Assembly: GCA_029215795.1 (NCBI GenBank) | Contig: JARDYH010000001.1 | Coordinates: 400,743,154-400,807,153 of the forward strand | Origin: Anniella stebbinsi | Lineage: Eukaryota; Chordata; Lepidosauria; Squamata; Anniellidae | Length of the DNA: 64,000 bases | Reading direction: 5' to 3' | Shown here: positions 34,229 to 46,832 of the stretch, one piece after another | Position numbering within the stretch: position 1 is the stretch's first letter | Layout: each line of letters begins with the position of its first letter | Notes under the pieces: model-generated | Seen by the model: the letters and a program-made list of their open reading frames with translations, nothing else | Told to the model about the DNA's origin: nothing | Database searches by the model: none | Made by a program: the position numbers and the translations under genes

Positions 34229-35397
34229 CATTGTTTAGTAAAACAATCCAGATGACTCAGAGCCAACCTGAATACTACAGCAAAGACAACACATGCTAGA
34301 GCTACTAGACAATTGGGCAGCTTTCCTCCTGGACTCCAAAGGAGGGTATCACTGCTATTCTCACAAATTGCAGCGGAATTTGCAAATCTATTTCTGGACC
34401 GCCCCACTGCATACTTCATTTAGTTGGGGATATCATAATTTAATTCTCTTATTAAAAAAAAAAGCACTTGCATATAGAAAACATCTAGGTTAGAACCCCC
34501 TCCTTCCTGATGTGCAGGAAGGGACATGCAGGAATTTTTATTATTTATACATTTGTTGTATGGAGGGGCATTCAATTGTGAGCTTCCGCTTGCAATCTGA
34601 AGTGATCTAGACCAGACACAGTATAGCTGTTCTTTGTGAGAACTAGACCATGGATCCTGAGCATATTGAGAAACTCTAAAATCCTTCAAGATAAACTTGT
34701 CTTGGCCCTCTAACAGAAACCCATCTCTCCAGGCGTTCCAAGCCATTACCTCCCAGTGGGTTTCAAATCCAAATACAAAGGGCTGGTTTTAATAATTAAA
34801 ATCATCAATGGTTGGGGAGCTGGTTATCTCAAGGACTGCTTTCTCCCATCATCTATGTGGACCTCAGTTTTCATGCCTCCTCGGTCAAGAGTGCAGTGAG
34901 GTGTAGGGACCCCAAGGTACTGAAATATACTGTGCACAGAGGCATATCTTTCTCTGTCTTTACAAGTTTTCAGTCACCAAGTAAAAACACTTTTATTTCT
35001 GAAGGCATTTGGGTCTCATTGGTTGTATTTTACTCCTGGGAGTTTTGTTGGCATTTTCTGTTGTTGTTTTTAATGGTTTTATTGACTTTGTCACGGTTCT
35101 GTTTTTTGCTTCGTGGGGGGCATAAAAAAAGCATGGACATATATTTCTCAAACAAACAAACAAACAAACAAATAGTTGCCACCAAATTTTTCCCAAAGCG
35201 AAAGTTCAAGGCAAATTAATAGGTTCTTGCTCAGGTGAAAAAGACAAAGAAAACTGAAGCAGCGTCAACAAGACTAGTGAAATACCTCAATAGGACCCCA
35301 CACTTCCCTAACTTCCTTTCATTGACTATGGAATGGATGCCAAGCTATTCTGACCAAAGAAGGCATCAAGATAGTTGCTCAGTAAAGGGCTGCTTGA

Positions 35398-36879
35398 ATA
35401 ATTAAGATGAATGTTTTGCCAAGAATGTTGTATCTATTTCAGACAATATGACATAGAGAGATTTCTAAATTTATTTGGCAATCCAAAAAAACAAGGGTGA
35501 AATTTAAAATATTACAAGATGCTAGGGAGAGAGGAGGTTTGGGTTTGCTGGATTTGAGGATGTATTTCTCTGCCTGTTGCTTGATGTGGATGAAGGAGTG
35601 GATGTTGTTAAAAAATAGAAGATTACTGGAATTAGAGGGGCATAATCTAAGATTTGGTTGGCATGGGTATCTGTGGTATGATAAAGCTAAAGTGAACGTA
35701 GAATTTAAAATCATTGAGACGAGCGATTTTGAGAATATGGATCAAACATAAACCCAGACTGTGTCAGAAAACGCCACTATGGATTTCCTCACAGGAGGCT
35801 CTTTACAGAAGAGAACTGGCAAGCACGACTAAATGGTTGAAGTATAGTGAGATTTTAGAAACAACAGAAGGAGATGTCAAATGAAATCAAGAGAGGAGTT
35901 ATTGAGTGAAGGAAATGCGTGTCAGTGGTTCTCATACTTACAAATGATGGAAAGGTTCAAGATAGATTTAAAAACTTGGGGTTTTGAATATACAAAATCT
36001 GAATTTGAGAAAGTTTTATATACAAATGATGATCATGTTATTTCAAAGACATATAAGCTTTTGTTAGAGTATGAGACTGAACAGATAAAAGATTATATGA
36101 TAAAATGGGCTCAACATTTTGGATATAATATTACTGTGGATCAGTGGGAGAATATATGGTTGAGATGTTTGAAATGTACATTATGTACCAGATTGAAATA
36201 ATTTTTTTATAAAATGATGTATAGATGGTATATATCTCCGTCAAAATTGGCAAAAATGTATAAAGGGACATCGGGAAGATGCTGGAAATGTGAAGAGCAG
36301 GAAGGAACTTTTTATCGCTTATGGTAGACGTGTAAAAAAGCAAAATCCTATTGGACACAAATGCATAAGGTGATGCAAAATGTACGTATTGAAGACCAAA
36401 ATACAATTACGCCCAGAATACTTTTTGTTGGGGATAATAGACGAACAGTTGACACAAGGTTATGGAACTTTATTCTTATACAAGACAATGGCAGCAAGAT
36501 TAATATACACCCAGAATTGGAAGAATGAGAAAGTACCAACAGAAGAGGAATGGCTGTTGAAAGTTACAGAATTGGCAGAAATGGCAAAACTTACAGCGAT
36601 AATAAAAGATAAAACAACAAGTGGGATTATTGAGAAATGGAAACCTCTGATAGACATTTTAAAAGAGAGAGAAGGGAAGGATATATTTGCAAGCGGATTC
36701 AGTGATTAAATTGGAAGAAAAATAATTGACGGAAGTCTGGTAATTCAGTCACTATGTAGAAATTTTTGTTTGTTGGAGAAATTCGGAAGTCCATTTTAAT
36801 GTTTCATGTTGTATGTTGTAGTGTTTGTATTTGTGTTTTATTATTGTCTGAAAAATAAAAAAGTTTTAAATCAAAAAAA
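35398..36879 (+). pseudogene. 5'-truncated L1 retrotransposon, ORF2 C-terminal end
   Basis: About 1.48 kb of an L1 copy. Three fragments of the ORF2 protein C-terminal region can be read: 35497-35751 (with FKILQDARERGGLG), 35881-36201 (with KSREELLSEGN and IKWAQHFGYN) and 36380-36709 (with TAARLIYTQNWK-like residues and ELAEMAKLTA). The first two share a frame but are separated by stops; the third is shifted. The element ends in an A-rich tail (36851-36879). A 16-bp target duplication with two mismatches flanks it (35382-35397 and 36880-36895, ending GGCTGCTTGA). The endonuclease and reverse-transcriptase domains are absent because of 5' truncation. It is dead. Confidence 0.9.
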
Positions 36880-37012
36880 GTTAATGGCTGCTTGATGTCC
36901 AGTCGTTCAAAGTCTTCATCAGCATCTTGCCTGTTGAAGGTTGTGGCTTTTGTTATGAATGGATTCCATAGTTCCATTGCAGGATGTCATTTGCAGCTTT
37001 CAGAGGCAGAGT

Positions 37013-37328
37013 TAGGGTGACCCTATGAAAAGGAGGACAGGGCTCCTGTATTTTTAACAGTTGTATAGAAAAGGGAATTTCATCAGGTGTCATTTGTATG
37101 TGTGCAGCACCTGGTGAAATTCCCTCTTCATCACAACAGTTAAAGCTGCAGGAGCCCTGCTCTCTTTTGTATCTGGTCACTCTAGTATAGCTCCTGCACT
37201 TTAACTGTTGTGATGAAGAGGGAATTTCACCAGGTGCTGCGTGCATGTGACACCTGCTGAAATTCCCTTTTTCAATACAACTGTTAAAGATACAGGAGCC
37301 CCGTCCTCCTTTCCATATGGTCACCCTA
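37013..37328. mobile_element. Foldback MITE (TAGGGTGACC ends), copy 2, 316 bp
   Basis: Homologous to 32015-32324 along its length, with ends TAGGGTGACCCTATGAAAAG and CCATATGGTCACCCTA. No 8-bp duplication is seen in the flanks. Confidence 0.8.
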
Positions 37329-38104
37329 ACAACTTTAGTGTCCAGAATAACACAAGGTCTTTTAAAACAGAGGCACAGTCTAATATCATGAGCTCAAGAC
37401 TTTTACCCAACCCAGGGGGAGGGGGAAGGCTGCATTTCCTTTATTTTCTACTGATTGTAGAAACACAAAGGAGTGGGGCAGGAACCCTTAACAGTTTCTA
37501 GCAGCTCCAGCCAATTGAAGCAAATCGTAAAAGCCACTGTAAGTGGGGCGGTCTAAGAAGTCATTCCATTGGCTGATAGCTTAACACTAAGACTGTGTTC
37601 CGAAGGCCTGACAAAGTGCAGTTGCTGTTCGCTATGCATATAAACCCATCACATTCACTTTATAAAAGCTTCTTCCTGAGCTCAAAAGCTGCCCTTGTCA
37701 TTATAAGCTTTAGACACATGTGCATTTACAAGCATCTGTGCAGCAAAGAATTAGAGCTGCATTCCACAAAGCAACGGTAGAGCTCCCTCTTGATTCAAGA
37801 ATTGTTTGTTGATTGATCACCTGTCTTTTTTACTGATTAATTAAAATAAGTGTGAGTTTATTTTAAACTTCACCAAAACCTCAGCATAGACGCCTTTTTG
37901 TGATGCTGAAGAAAACTAGAGGTAACATAATCCAATAAGCACAAGCTACGATATAGTAGGGGGGAGCCTTCTTTAACAATTTGTGTTCATTTCCCTAAAA
38001 GGACAGTAAGAAACCTGGAGCAAAATAGATTGGAAGGAAGAATCATGTTGATTAATTGTACCAATTAAAGATTGCAGACCCTTAAAAAAAGCAACTATCT
38101 AAGA

Positions 38105-38242
38105 TAGGGATGAGCAACTTGTGTTCCTCCAGCTGTTGATGGATAGCTACTCCCACCATCCCTCAAAATTGGCTATGCTGGTTAAGGCTGATGGGAATTG
38201 CAGTACAACTACATCTGGAGAGCCACAGATTGCCCACTCCTA
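38105..38242. mobile_element. Short hAT-type palindromic MITE, 138 bp
   Basis: Left TAGGGATGAGCAACTTGTG and right CACAGATTGCCCACTCCTA are complementary ends. Flanks ATCTAAGA (38097-38104) and TTCTAAGA (38243-38250) match 7 of 8. The interior has a CTCCAGCTGTTGATGGATAG arm and its relative. Confidence 0.75.
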
Positions 38243-38343
38243 TTCTAAGATGCCACCCTTAACCATCACAGGAGAGTTGGGTATCCTGTCATGCACAGGA
38301 CTTCAAATTACCTTTTCCCTTTATTCAGTTCTGCCTCTCAATT

Positions 38344-38690
38344 CATAGAATCATAGAATGGTAGAGTTGGAAGGGGCCTATATGGCCATCGAGTCCAACC
38401 CCTGCTCAATGCAGGAATCCACCTTAAAGCAGACCTGACAGATGGCTGTCCAGCTACCTCTTGAATGCCTCTAATGTGGGAGAACCAACGACCTCCCTAG
38501 GCCATTAATTCCATTGCCATACTGCTCTAACAGTCAGGAAGTTTTTCCTGATGTCCAGCTGGAATCTGGCTTCCTGTAACTCAAGCCCATTATTCCGTTT
38601 CCTGCATTCTGGGTTGATCGAGAAGAGTTCCTGGCCCTCTTCTGTGTGACAACCTTTCAAGTATTTGAAGAGTGCTATCATTCAATTCCA
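38344..38690 (-). mobile_element. CR1 LINE 3' end
   Basis: Begins with ATCATAGAATGGTAGAGTTG and continues through CATCGAGTCCAACCCCTGCT, the reverse complement of a typical CR1 3' end with its short terminal repeats. Confidence 0.85.
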
Positions 38691-39159
38691 AATGCACAGA
38701 GCAGACAGGACAGGGTGGGATTTTAAAACTTGCAATGAGTTTGTATAATTCCTTTTCTCTCACACTTCTCCAAATTCCTAGCTTACCTACTCCGGCCTCA
38801 AACCCAAGAGCCTTGTTAAGTCCTCATGAGAGTAGATGGAACAATTTGCAGCAGCTTTCACAAGTCCGTGCCTCCATGGTTTGTCCCAGCTGTTCAAAGA
38901 ACCCTGTTTAAAGTTGGTCCCAGTTTAAACACCCACCTGAACTCCTAACTGGAGTGCTTGAAAATCTGCAATGTATTTTGATTTTATAATGAAACAATTT
39001 CCCCATTAAAACCAACCACAGGAGCAGAAACAACAACAAAAACAAGAATAATGACTGTTGATTTCTCAGTCTTCTGAGTCTAACAGGGTTTGTTTAATGC
39101 TCAGAACCAGTTACTGGATCAAAAAAGCATTGCTTCAATGATGGCACCAGTACATCATG

Positions 39160-39232
39160 CATTGAGCAGGGGGGTGGACTCGATGGCCTTATAGGCCTCT
39201 TCCAACTCTACTAGTCTATGATTCTATGATTC
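39160..39232 (+). mobile_element. CR1 LINE 3' terminus
   Basis: GGACTCGATGGCCTTATAGG, CTTCCAACTCTACTAGTC and a terminal ATTCTATGATTC repeat mark the plus-strand CR1 end. Confidence 0.85.
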
Positions 39233-40149
39233 CCCATCTTGTTCACAGTCCTACATAGGTGACTCTACTTCTTTCCTCAGTAGTCCAGATAGGCACATCA
39301 AATGCCTAACACTCCTGTCTGTAAAGCGCATGGGCTCTTGTACAACTCCAAAGTAATTAATGAGGATCCATTTGAGACTGCTCCAGATATCAGTGCACTG
39401 AATTGCACTGTTAATGTTTCCAGTTTTTCTTTTAAGGCCAAGTGGATACAAACTGCTGAAATTGCAGGCTTTGCAAAACACAGGATACATTTGTCTGGCC
39501 TCTGAGCCTGCACTTAAATAACCTTCATTGTCTGACTGTTGTCTCACCAAAATACAGTAAGATAATGATCTCACCGACCACGTGAGACTTGCCTCCGGCA
39601 GCCAAGTGGGTGACCAGTAAACAACGAAAATAGAAATGTACACAGAGGAGAGATCTTTCAAGAAGCACTTCTGAAATGGTTGCCCTTAATTTGGGTTGTG
39701 GTTTCCCCCGTCTTTTTGGCTCCGTCAGCAGTATCTTGCATCCAGACAGCTGATCCAGGATAATGTGAGTGGAGGGGGGTGGGGAAACTTTGAGGCCCGC
39801 TTCAAGTTATAAAACAGAACTAGGAACCACGTGGCCAACACACACACACACTCATTCCAGGCTTCCAGGTTTGGACATGCCTGAAACATGCAGAGCCAGA
39901 CAAGAAACGAATACGAAATCTGCACTTTGAAAAGTTAACATGAAGCTTTCTCTTCAAATGGATTGTTTTGTATTCATGTTTCGATGGCTGAGTTAATGGC
40001 CATTTTGTTCGCCTCCTTCCCAATGAAGACACACACACACACACACACACCATTTTTTTCTTCTGTGCGGTAGAGAGATGTATGAACTAGTATTATTAAG
40101 TATTAGTAGTAGAGGCATTCCTGTGTGTCCCAGCGTCACTGCAGACTGG

Positions 40150-40470
40150 GGGAAGGGCCTTTTCGTTAGCCACATTCCGGGCTCTGGAACTCCCTGCCCA
40201 AGGAGGTGTGTTTCACCCCTTCCCTGACTATCTTCTGCGGCAATATGTAGACCTCCCTTTTTAGGAAAGCCTTCATTTTTAGTGTCTTCGCTGAAACCTG
40301 TTCCGTTGGTTTTAACCTCTGTTCTTATTGTTTTATCTGGCAGTCCTCGGCTGCTGCTTTCTATATACTAATGATGTTCTTAGAGATTTTGCTGTGTTTG
40401 TATTTCGCCTTCCCCCTTTCTTAGCCAACGTGAACATCTTAGAAAAGGGGAAGAGATCTAAATGTTTGAA
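40150..40470 (+). mobile_element. L2-like LINE 3' fragment, old
   Basis: GGGCTCTGGAACTCCCTGCC is the usual L2-type sequence near the end of ORF2; downstream TAGGAAAGCCTTCATTTTTA also fits. There is no intact frame. Confidence 0.5.
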
Positions 40471-40784
40471 ATAAACATGTCTGTGGAATATCTAGTGCAA
40501 TATGCTCCAGAACATTAGTGCAGGCAGGAACATTTGCCTTCAGCATTGCTCCCACATCCTTGCAGCACCAGTGTGATGATGCCAGGTCTCCTAGCAAGAT
40601 GTTGGGGCAAGAGTCGATGTCCCGTTCTAAGAATTCCTTTGCTCATTTGCTCTTCGCTTGTGTTTGAGAGCCAAATGACATCTTACGTCAAGCATGCACA
40701 ACACAAACCACTTTTCGTTTTGACAGAAAGTAGCCATGCAGGGTTCCCATCTGGATTGGGACCATGGCATAGGGACGGGGGAGA

Positions 40785-41336
40785 GAGTTAAATATGGCAG
40801 CCAGGTTGGTCTCCGGTACACCTAGAGGTGACCATATTACACCAGCTTTAAAATCACTCCACTGGCTGCCAATTAGTTTCCGGGTGAAGTACAAAGTGTT
40901 GGTCATTACCTGTAAAGCCCTACATGGTTTGGGTCCAGGTTACCTGCGGGATCGCCTTCTCCCGTACAATCTGCCCCGCACGCTCAGGTCCTCTGGGAAT
41001 AATTTACAACTGTTACCTAGAGGACTTTCTCTTTTGCTGCTCCCAGACAGTGGAATGGCCTGCCAGGAGAGATTTGTCTATTTAACACTCTCTCCGAGTT
41101 TAAGGCAGCTATAAAACCTAGCTTCTTCTGGCAAGCCTACCCAGATGAACTTTAAACCAAGAATTTTAAAATGTGTTGATTGTTTTATATGCTCTTTTAC
41201 TTAATTAATGTATTTGATCTATATTGTTATTGTACTAATGTTGTTCCCCAGTACAAAGGGAGAGGCGGGTAAGAAATAAAATTATTATTATTGTTATTAT
41301 TGTTATTGTTATTATTGTTATTGTTATTATTATTCC
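40785..41336 (+). pseudogene. L2 LINE ORF2 C-terminus and 3' end
   Basis: The open frame 40794-41114 gives AARLVSGTPRGDHITPALK, SLHWLPISFRVKYKVLVITC and KALHGLGPGYL, the characteristic last part of L2-type ORF2 downstream of the reverse-transcriptase domain. The 3' UTR follows and ends in GAGAGGCGGGTAAGAAATAA and an (ATT/GTT)n run at 41281-41334. It is 5'-truncated and cannot encode a working protein. Confidence 0.85.
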
Positions 41337-41562
41337 TTTCCTTCCCATTCCATTGTTTCACCAAAGATTGCTTGGCAAGCTGCTCTTTATGAAAGGTGCT
41401 GTTTACTGCAAATACCAACTCTGGGGCAAATAACAGGTGAGGAGTGGGGAAAGGCAAACCCTTGTGGTTCCAATCTGGATTGGAATCCAAAAAAAGAAAG
41501 TGCCTGGTGCTATGCACACTTTTTTTTAAAAAAAGTATGCTTAATGTAATATGTAGTTTGAG

Positions 41563-42190
41563 CAGCCCTGGATTAACCACTAAGCAATATAAGCACGTGC
41601 TTAGGGCACCAAGGGAAGGGGGGAACCACAGAGTACCGGTACCAGAGCTATAGCCATCTAATTTTGAGGAATTCCAGATTCATATTTCTCTATTAGAATA
41701 TTTATTTTAAAAAGTCGACCACCAATTTTCAAAATTGAAAAGCATGCTCTCGAGATCACATAATTTCAGTAGAGATAATATCAGATCTTATTTTGTCTCA
41801 TAATCTTTTGGAGGGTGATTAAAAATCATTTTCGATAATTTTTTGCATTTACATTTTCCCCTTATAACAGTTTTCTTTTAAAAATGCATAAAACAGTGAT
41901 GACAATTTGTAATTTTTTTCTGTTGTCCTAGTTATAAGTAAGTAATTGGCTTATATTGCTTGCTGCTATTTAGTGTTAAATAAATATAATAAAAAACAGT
42001 TTATATTTAATATAGTTGTGTGTTCTGGCATGGGGGCTGATGGCCTTGAAGAAAACTGAGTTTTTAATGTCTTATTTCACCTTCAGCACTCATGGAGTCT
42101 TAATGTCTTGCCAGCTAAGCAATGGAAGGGCCAAGGGGGCACCATTATTGGGCTGGGCTTAGGGCATCAGCTATCCTTAATCCGGCCCTG
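41563..42190. mobile_element. hAT-type element, 628 bp
   Basis: Ends CAGCCCTGGATTAACCACTA and CTTAATCCGGCCCTG are an inverted repeat of the CAGGGCCGGATTAA type. Next to them, GTGCTTAGGGCACC and GGGCTTAGGGCATC appear near opposite ends. Flanks AGTTTGAG (41555-41562) and AGTTTGAA (42191-42198) match at 7 of 8 bases. The AT-rich interior is non-coding. Confidence 0.83.
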
Positions 42191-42929
42191 AGTTTGAACC
42201 TGAGTTGCAGATTTTTCTTAACACTTGGGTGGGTGACCTGATTCTATGGATCAGCTCAAGCTACATCCCTGAAAGAAACAAGGCTGTTCTGTTAATGGAG
42301 AAAGTCATTCTTGGCTTTACTATTAGAAATGGTATTTACCACGCTGTGGGAAGGAACCTCTCTAGAGTGATGAAATTAGAGCTCAAGCATCGTAGGAGAG
42401 AGAGTGTACTTTAACAAATCATGCTTGAGGACAGTTATGGAAATCCCCCCCCACCCAACTACATATCTGTTATCCAGATTTTTTGAAATAATCCGTGAGC
42501 TGTGTTAGGCTCTTTTTCAGGAGGGTATTATGTTAAGCAAAAATAGGGAAAAAAGGGGAAGCATGGTAGAAAAGTCCCAGTGTTGGCATGGTACAATTAC
42601 AGAAATGTAGAAAATATCATTTCGGAATCAAAACGGAATCGTTCATGATTCTTGAGATTGTAGGTGCGACGTGGGATGTTTGTGGGGCGTGTGCTCAAGT
42701 TACATTTTTGTTCTGTACCCTAAAAATGAGGCCCCACCCTGGCTGCATTGGCCTTTGTGTCACTCAGCAGTTCCCCTCATTGGGAGGAGGGGAAGCCACT
42801 GTACTGCAGTGACTTCCACACAAATATTAAGATGAGGGCTGGCTCTGGCCACACCTGTCTATGCATCGTCCTGGTGGAAAGGCCCGTTTAGACTGAGCCA
42901 TCCATTCTTTTTACTTGCTTGATAATTCT

Positions 42930-43446
42930 GGCCTTTTCTATGCCACAGGGTGTAGAGGGAGGGCAAGAGGATGATCCCAGGCATCCCTGCTTCTGGGATC
43001 GTCCTCTTCAGACTTCATGGAGGAAGCGAAAGTTCTGCTTCCTCCCAGACATGACACGCCTGCCATTTTGTTTTTCCCTGAGCCCCCAACTTCATGCATA
43101 AGCGCTTGTGCACCGAGGTAAGTTTTTTTTTAAAAAAAATGCGCAATCGGGCCCCCACCCCCTCTTCCTGCCCTCCCGAGGGTGGTGAAAATGGTACCAC
43201 CCCCTCCCCTGATCGGCACGGAGCCGTGCAGTGTGAGTAAGCATGGCAGCAGCCAGGATGGGCGTCCACATCTTCCGCGGTCTCTGGAAGTTCCCAGGAC
43301 CGTGGAAAAATCAGGATTTCCCAGGGATCCCTTATCCCTGGGAAATCCCATGCCTGTCCCACCCCTGGGAGTCCCTATGCATCATGTGAATGCACAGGGA
43401 CCAGCCGGGGGTGATTCCAAGCAAAAAACCTATTGTAGAAACGGCC
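42930..43446. mobile_element. MITE-B copy 1, 517 bp
   Basis: Left end GGCCTTTTCTATGCC and right end TTGTAGAAACGGCC. Flanking triplets TCT and TTT match 2 of 3. The interior has a series of short palindromes (for example TCCCAGGGATCCC and GGGAAATCCC words) homologous to 46833-47396. Confidence 0.75.
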
Positions 43447-43448
43447 TT

Positions 43449-43474
43449 TGTGTGTGTGTGTGTGTGTGTGTGTG
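43449..43474. repeat. (GT)n microsatellite
   Basis: About 13 GT units directly beyond the MITE-B end. Confidence 0.95.
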
Positions 43475-44327
43475 GAGGGGTGAACCTTGTGTCGGGTTTT
43501 TAATCTGTTGACCTTGTCTCCCTTTTTTTTGTATTCTTTTATATGATCTTTTTGCTTTTTATGTTGTTTTATTGTGTGATGTGATATTTTAAACCGCTCT
43601 GAGAAATTTGTTTTGCATCGGAAGAGCAGGCTAGAAATCTTTTCAACAAATAAATAAAAAAAAGCTTAGTACATTGCACAGGGTTGGCCAATAAGACGGT
43701 GTTTGCATTCGTGCAGATGGTAGGCGGGGAATTGCATGACTGAATGCTCCCCTATAAACAAAAGAACTGCTTGCATTTTAAAATAAATAAAATAAAATAA
43801 AAGCTCAATGCAGTGCCGGCTCCAGGTGTTTACTGGCCTTTGGGCAAGACATCCTCAGCGGGCCACTTCCTTCAATGAGTCTTGCTTCTACCGCCATTGG
43901 CACCAGCTGCCAATGCTGCTCCTTCTCTTTCCCTCATCGTTGCCCCCACTTATTTGCTTGACGGGCAGAGAGTCAGAGAGCAAATGGACAGTGACATCTA
44001 TGCTCCTCTTTCCCACAACCACCGTTACCTTGGCCAGAGCAAGAGGTAGGTAAACAGCCAGAGGCGCAACCATGCTACTCTTGGTTTAATGAGACGAGTT
44101 TTATCCTAGTCTCCTCCCTAACAGGGTGGAGCATTTAACTGTGTTATTCCCTCCCCCACCTACATTTTGGTACAATCCAGAAACAATTTAGCCATGTGGG
44201 CTGTGGCTTGTACAGATGGGCCATGCACACCCAAAAATGTTAAGACTCATTTCCACTGCAAGTCTAAACCCTCTGCCTATAAATTGCAGTTCCAAATGAA
44301 TTGCCTTTAGCTTTTGACAGACCCACT

Positions 44328-44900
44328 GAGGGGGAATCCACACAGTCCTTTGGAACGTTTTAAAAAGTATTTTAAAACGTTCCAAATAGGTGCGTTCTAA
44401 AACGTCTTAGGCCACATTACTGAGTACTCACGTTACAGGAGAACAGTCTTCAGTCTTTAAAGCAATGTGTGCGATCACATGCTGTTCTGCCCTGTCTTTT
44501 TCTCTTTCGTTTTTCAGTGAGTTTAAAGCAAGGCATTATGGGGTTTGTAGTTCAGTTACACATTTCCTTCTTAGTTCCTCTGTCATTCCCTAGCGAGTAT
44601 AGGGCTAAGAATTGTGGGTGTTGTAGTTCACTGGTCCACTTCCTTTTTCTTCCCCACCAATCAACTGCTAAGCATTTGGGCACCAGTAAAGGAAGCACTG
44701 CCCCCCAGGAATTACAAACGGTAGGGAAGGACACATTATTTTACTTAAAACGATTTATTAAAAGTGAAACCGTTGTATATAACTGAAGTGAGTTTTAAAA
44801 AACCTCAGATATACAACGTTATAGGGAGTGCGTCATGTGGCCCAAAGAGTTGTCATAACCCTTATAAAACGTCAAAAAACTCGTGTGTAGATACCCCCTC
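44328..44900. mobile_element. Foldback element with GAGGGGG ends, about 570 bp
   Basis: GAGGGGGAATCCACAC on the left matches the complement of GTGTGTAGATACCCCCTC on the right. Palindromic AAAACGTT motifs lie near the left end. No target duplication is visible. Confidence 0.6.
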
Positions 44901-45473
44901 AGAACAGATTTTGGTCATTTCCATCCAGCTTTTTGCCACCCTGCCTTTCATGACTGCTGTGCCCAAGTGTCTGGAGCGAGATTTCTAAACTCCACAACTG
45001 CCGTTTCCCTCAGCCTATCCAGAACAGATGGCATGGGCCTTTATCCCAGAAGGTTAGGCTAAACTTGTTAAACCAGTCTTGTCTTCACCTTTGCGTGAAT
45101 TTATATTGTGTAAAAAACAACAACAATCCACTAAATATTGGAATATGTTTTGCCTTCTTAATTTTCTGTTGGAAAGTGGAGAACAAAGCCTATTGTCTCA
45201 GTCATGAGGTTGATGTATGTTAACAGGGTTAATTAGTCACTTGGCACTCCCTTGTCATTATGGTTTGCTAATGTTGCCAAGGAACTGATACGAAGCAATT
45301 TGGCTTGTTCTTGAGAAGAGATTGGAAGAGGGAATTGTGGGTGTTGGATAAACAGAGAGCCAGAGACAGAAAAATCTCCGTCACTTATTCTTTTGTCCAA
45401 AGGCCAATATATTAAAAGGAGAAGTACCGTTGAATGCAACCAAACCCAAGAGATCACACTGGGCCTTCCTCTT

Positions 45474-45775
45474 TACTTCTGCAGCTCCCAGACTGTGGAA
45501 TGACCTGCCGGAGGAGACTCGTCAACTTAACAGTCTTTTAGAATTTAAGAAAGCTATGAAGACTGGTCTCTTCCGGCAGGCATATCCGGTGGAATTTTAG
45601 AATATTTTTAGGATGTTTTTAGGATGTTTTATTGCTATTTTAATAATGTTTGCCATGTTTTTAATCAGTTTTATGTATTTTATCATGTTTTATATTTACT
45701 GTTGTTCCCCGTCTCGATCCAAACGGAGAGGCGGGTAAGAAATAAATTTATTATTATTATTATTATTATTATTGG
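45474..45775 (+). mobile_element. L2 LINE 3' end with (ATT)n tail
   Basis: GCTCCCAGACTGTGGAATGA and GGTCTCTTCCGGCAGGCATA, then CAAACGGAGAGGCGGGTAAG and an (ATT)n tail. It is homologous to the L2 at 40785-41336. Confidence 0.8.
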
Positions 45776-45991
45776 CAGTCTAGATTCCAAAAGAAAATGC
45801 TTCTTCTCACATTATCTTTTTAGTCATACAGCTAAAATTGTTGAACTGTACACTTAAAAAAATGTGAAGCGCAGATGTGACAAATAGGTTTTGAAAACAC
45901 GTGTATTGTACAGGCGCAGTTGGACTGGCAGTGAGTGTACACTCTGGTCGGCAACACCCAGGCTTGTTGCTGTGTAATGCATGAGATGGAC

Positions 45992-46111
45992 CCAACCTGA
46001 TGCCCTTCTGATGTTTTGGACTTCAACTCCCAGCAGCCCCAGTCAGCATGGCCAGTGGTCAGGAATTCTGGGAGTTGTACTCCAAAAATCTAAAGGGCAC
46101 CAGATTGATGC
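45992..46111. mobile_element. Palindromic hAT-like MITE
   Basis: TGATGTTTTGGACTTCAACT and its near complement GGAGTTGTACTCCAAAAAT face each other around GGCCAGTGG. This is a common reptile foldback repeat. The boundaries are approximate. Confidence 0.6.
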
Positions 46112-46832
46112 TGGCCGGGCCTAGAGAATCTGCTGTAGACCTGTCAAATTGGCTGCTGGGAATGGTAAGCCATGAATTGTTTTGCACATTGCTTGGTATA
46201 CACTTGAGATGTTTTAAGTTTACATCTAAAATGGAAACTGTAACTGAGGGAAATATATGTTCTGAAATGTGTATGGGCTCCAGCTCCCTGTTGAGAAGAA
46301 GAAGTGGTAAACCTCCGAGGTAAATCTGAGTTTGCACTTGAAGTCTGGAGTGGTTCTATCACTATCAAATATGGTTCCTTTCCCAATAATCTCTGTGATT
46401 ATACAATCTAACACTGCTTTTGCTTGATTCACACATTTTACACTGCAACATTGTTTGTTGAAATTGCCCCAGTGTTGAATGCATGTTTGCAAACACATAG
46501 CAGACACGCATTTGGGAGAAGGAAACATGATGCTTCTTAATGTTCTCCCAGCTGTTCAAGGCCAATGATCTTGCTTGAGTTGAGGAATAACAGATCTCTA
46601 TGCACCAAAGCACCCAGGCTTTCCTGCAAAGAAGCATTTGTCACAGTCGACATTAATGAAGCTAAAGCGCTGGCTCATTCCACCACCACCACCCCCAATT
46701 AAAAAGTAATGGGGGCCAGAGGATGTGGGAGTGTGTGGAGTCAAGTTGAGGAAGAAAATTAAAACAATCAATAGTGAAGTGCTCCTCTCCCTGTTGCTCT
46801 GGAAAGATAAGAGGGTCAGACTGATGCACTGT

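Noticed and set aside
35497..36709. Three L1 ORF2-like frames as a possible working reverse transcriptase.
   Set aside because: The copy is 5'-truncated, lacks the catalytic domains and has stops and a frame shift.
43810..44060. Possible hAT end at CAGTGCCGGCTCCAGGTG (43810).
   Set aside because: No matching right end or 8-bp duplication could be found, so it is not listed as an element.
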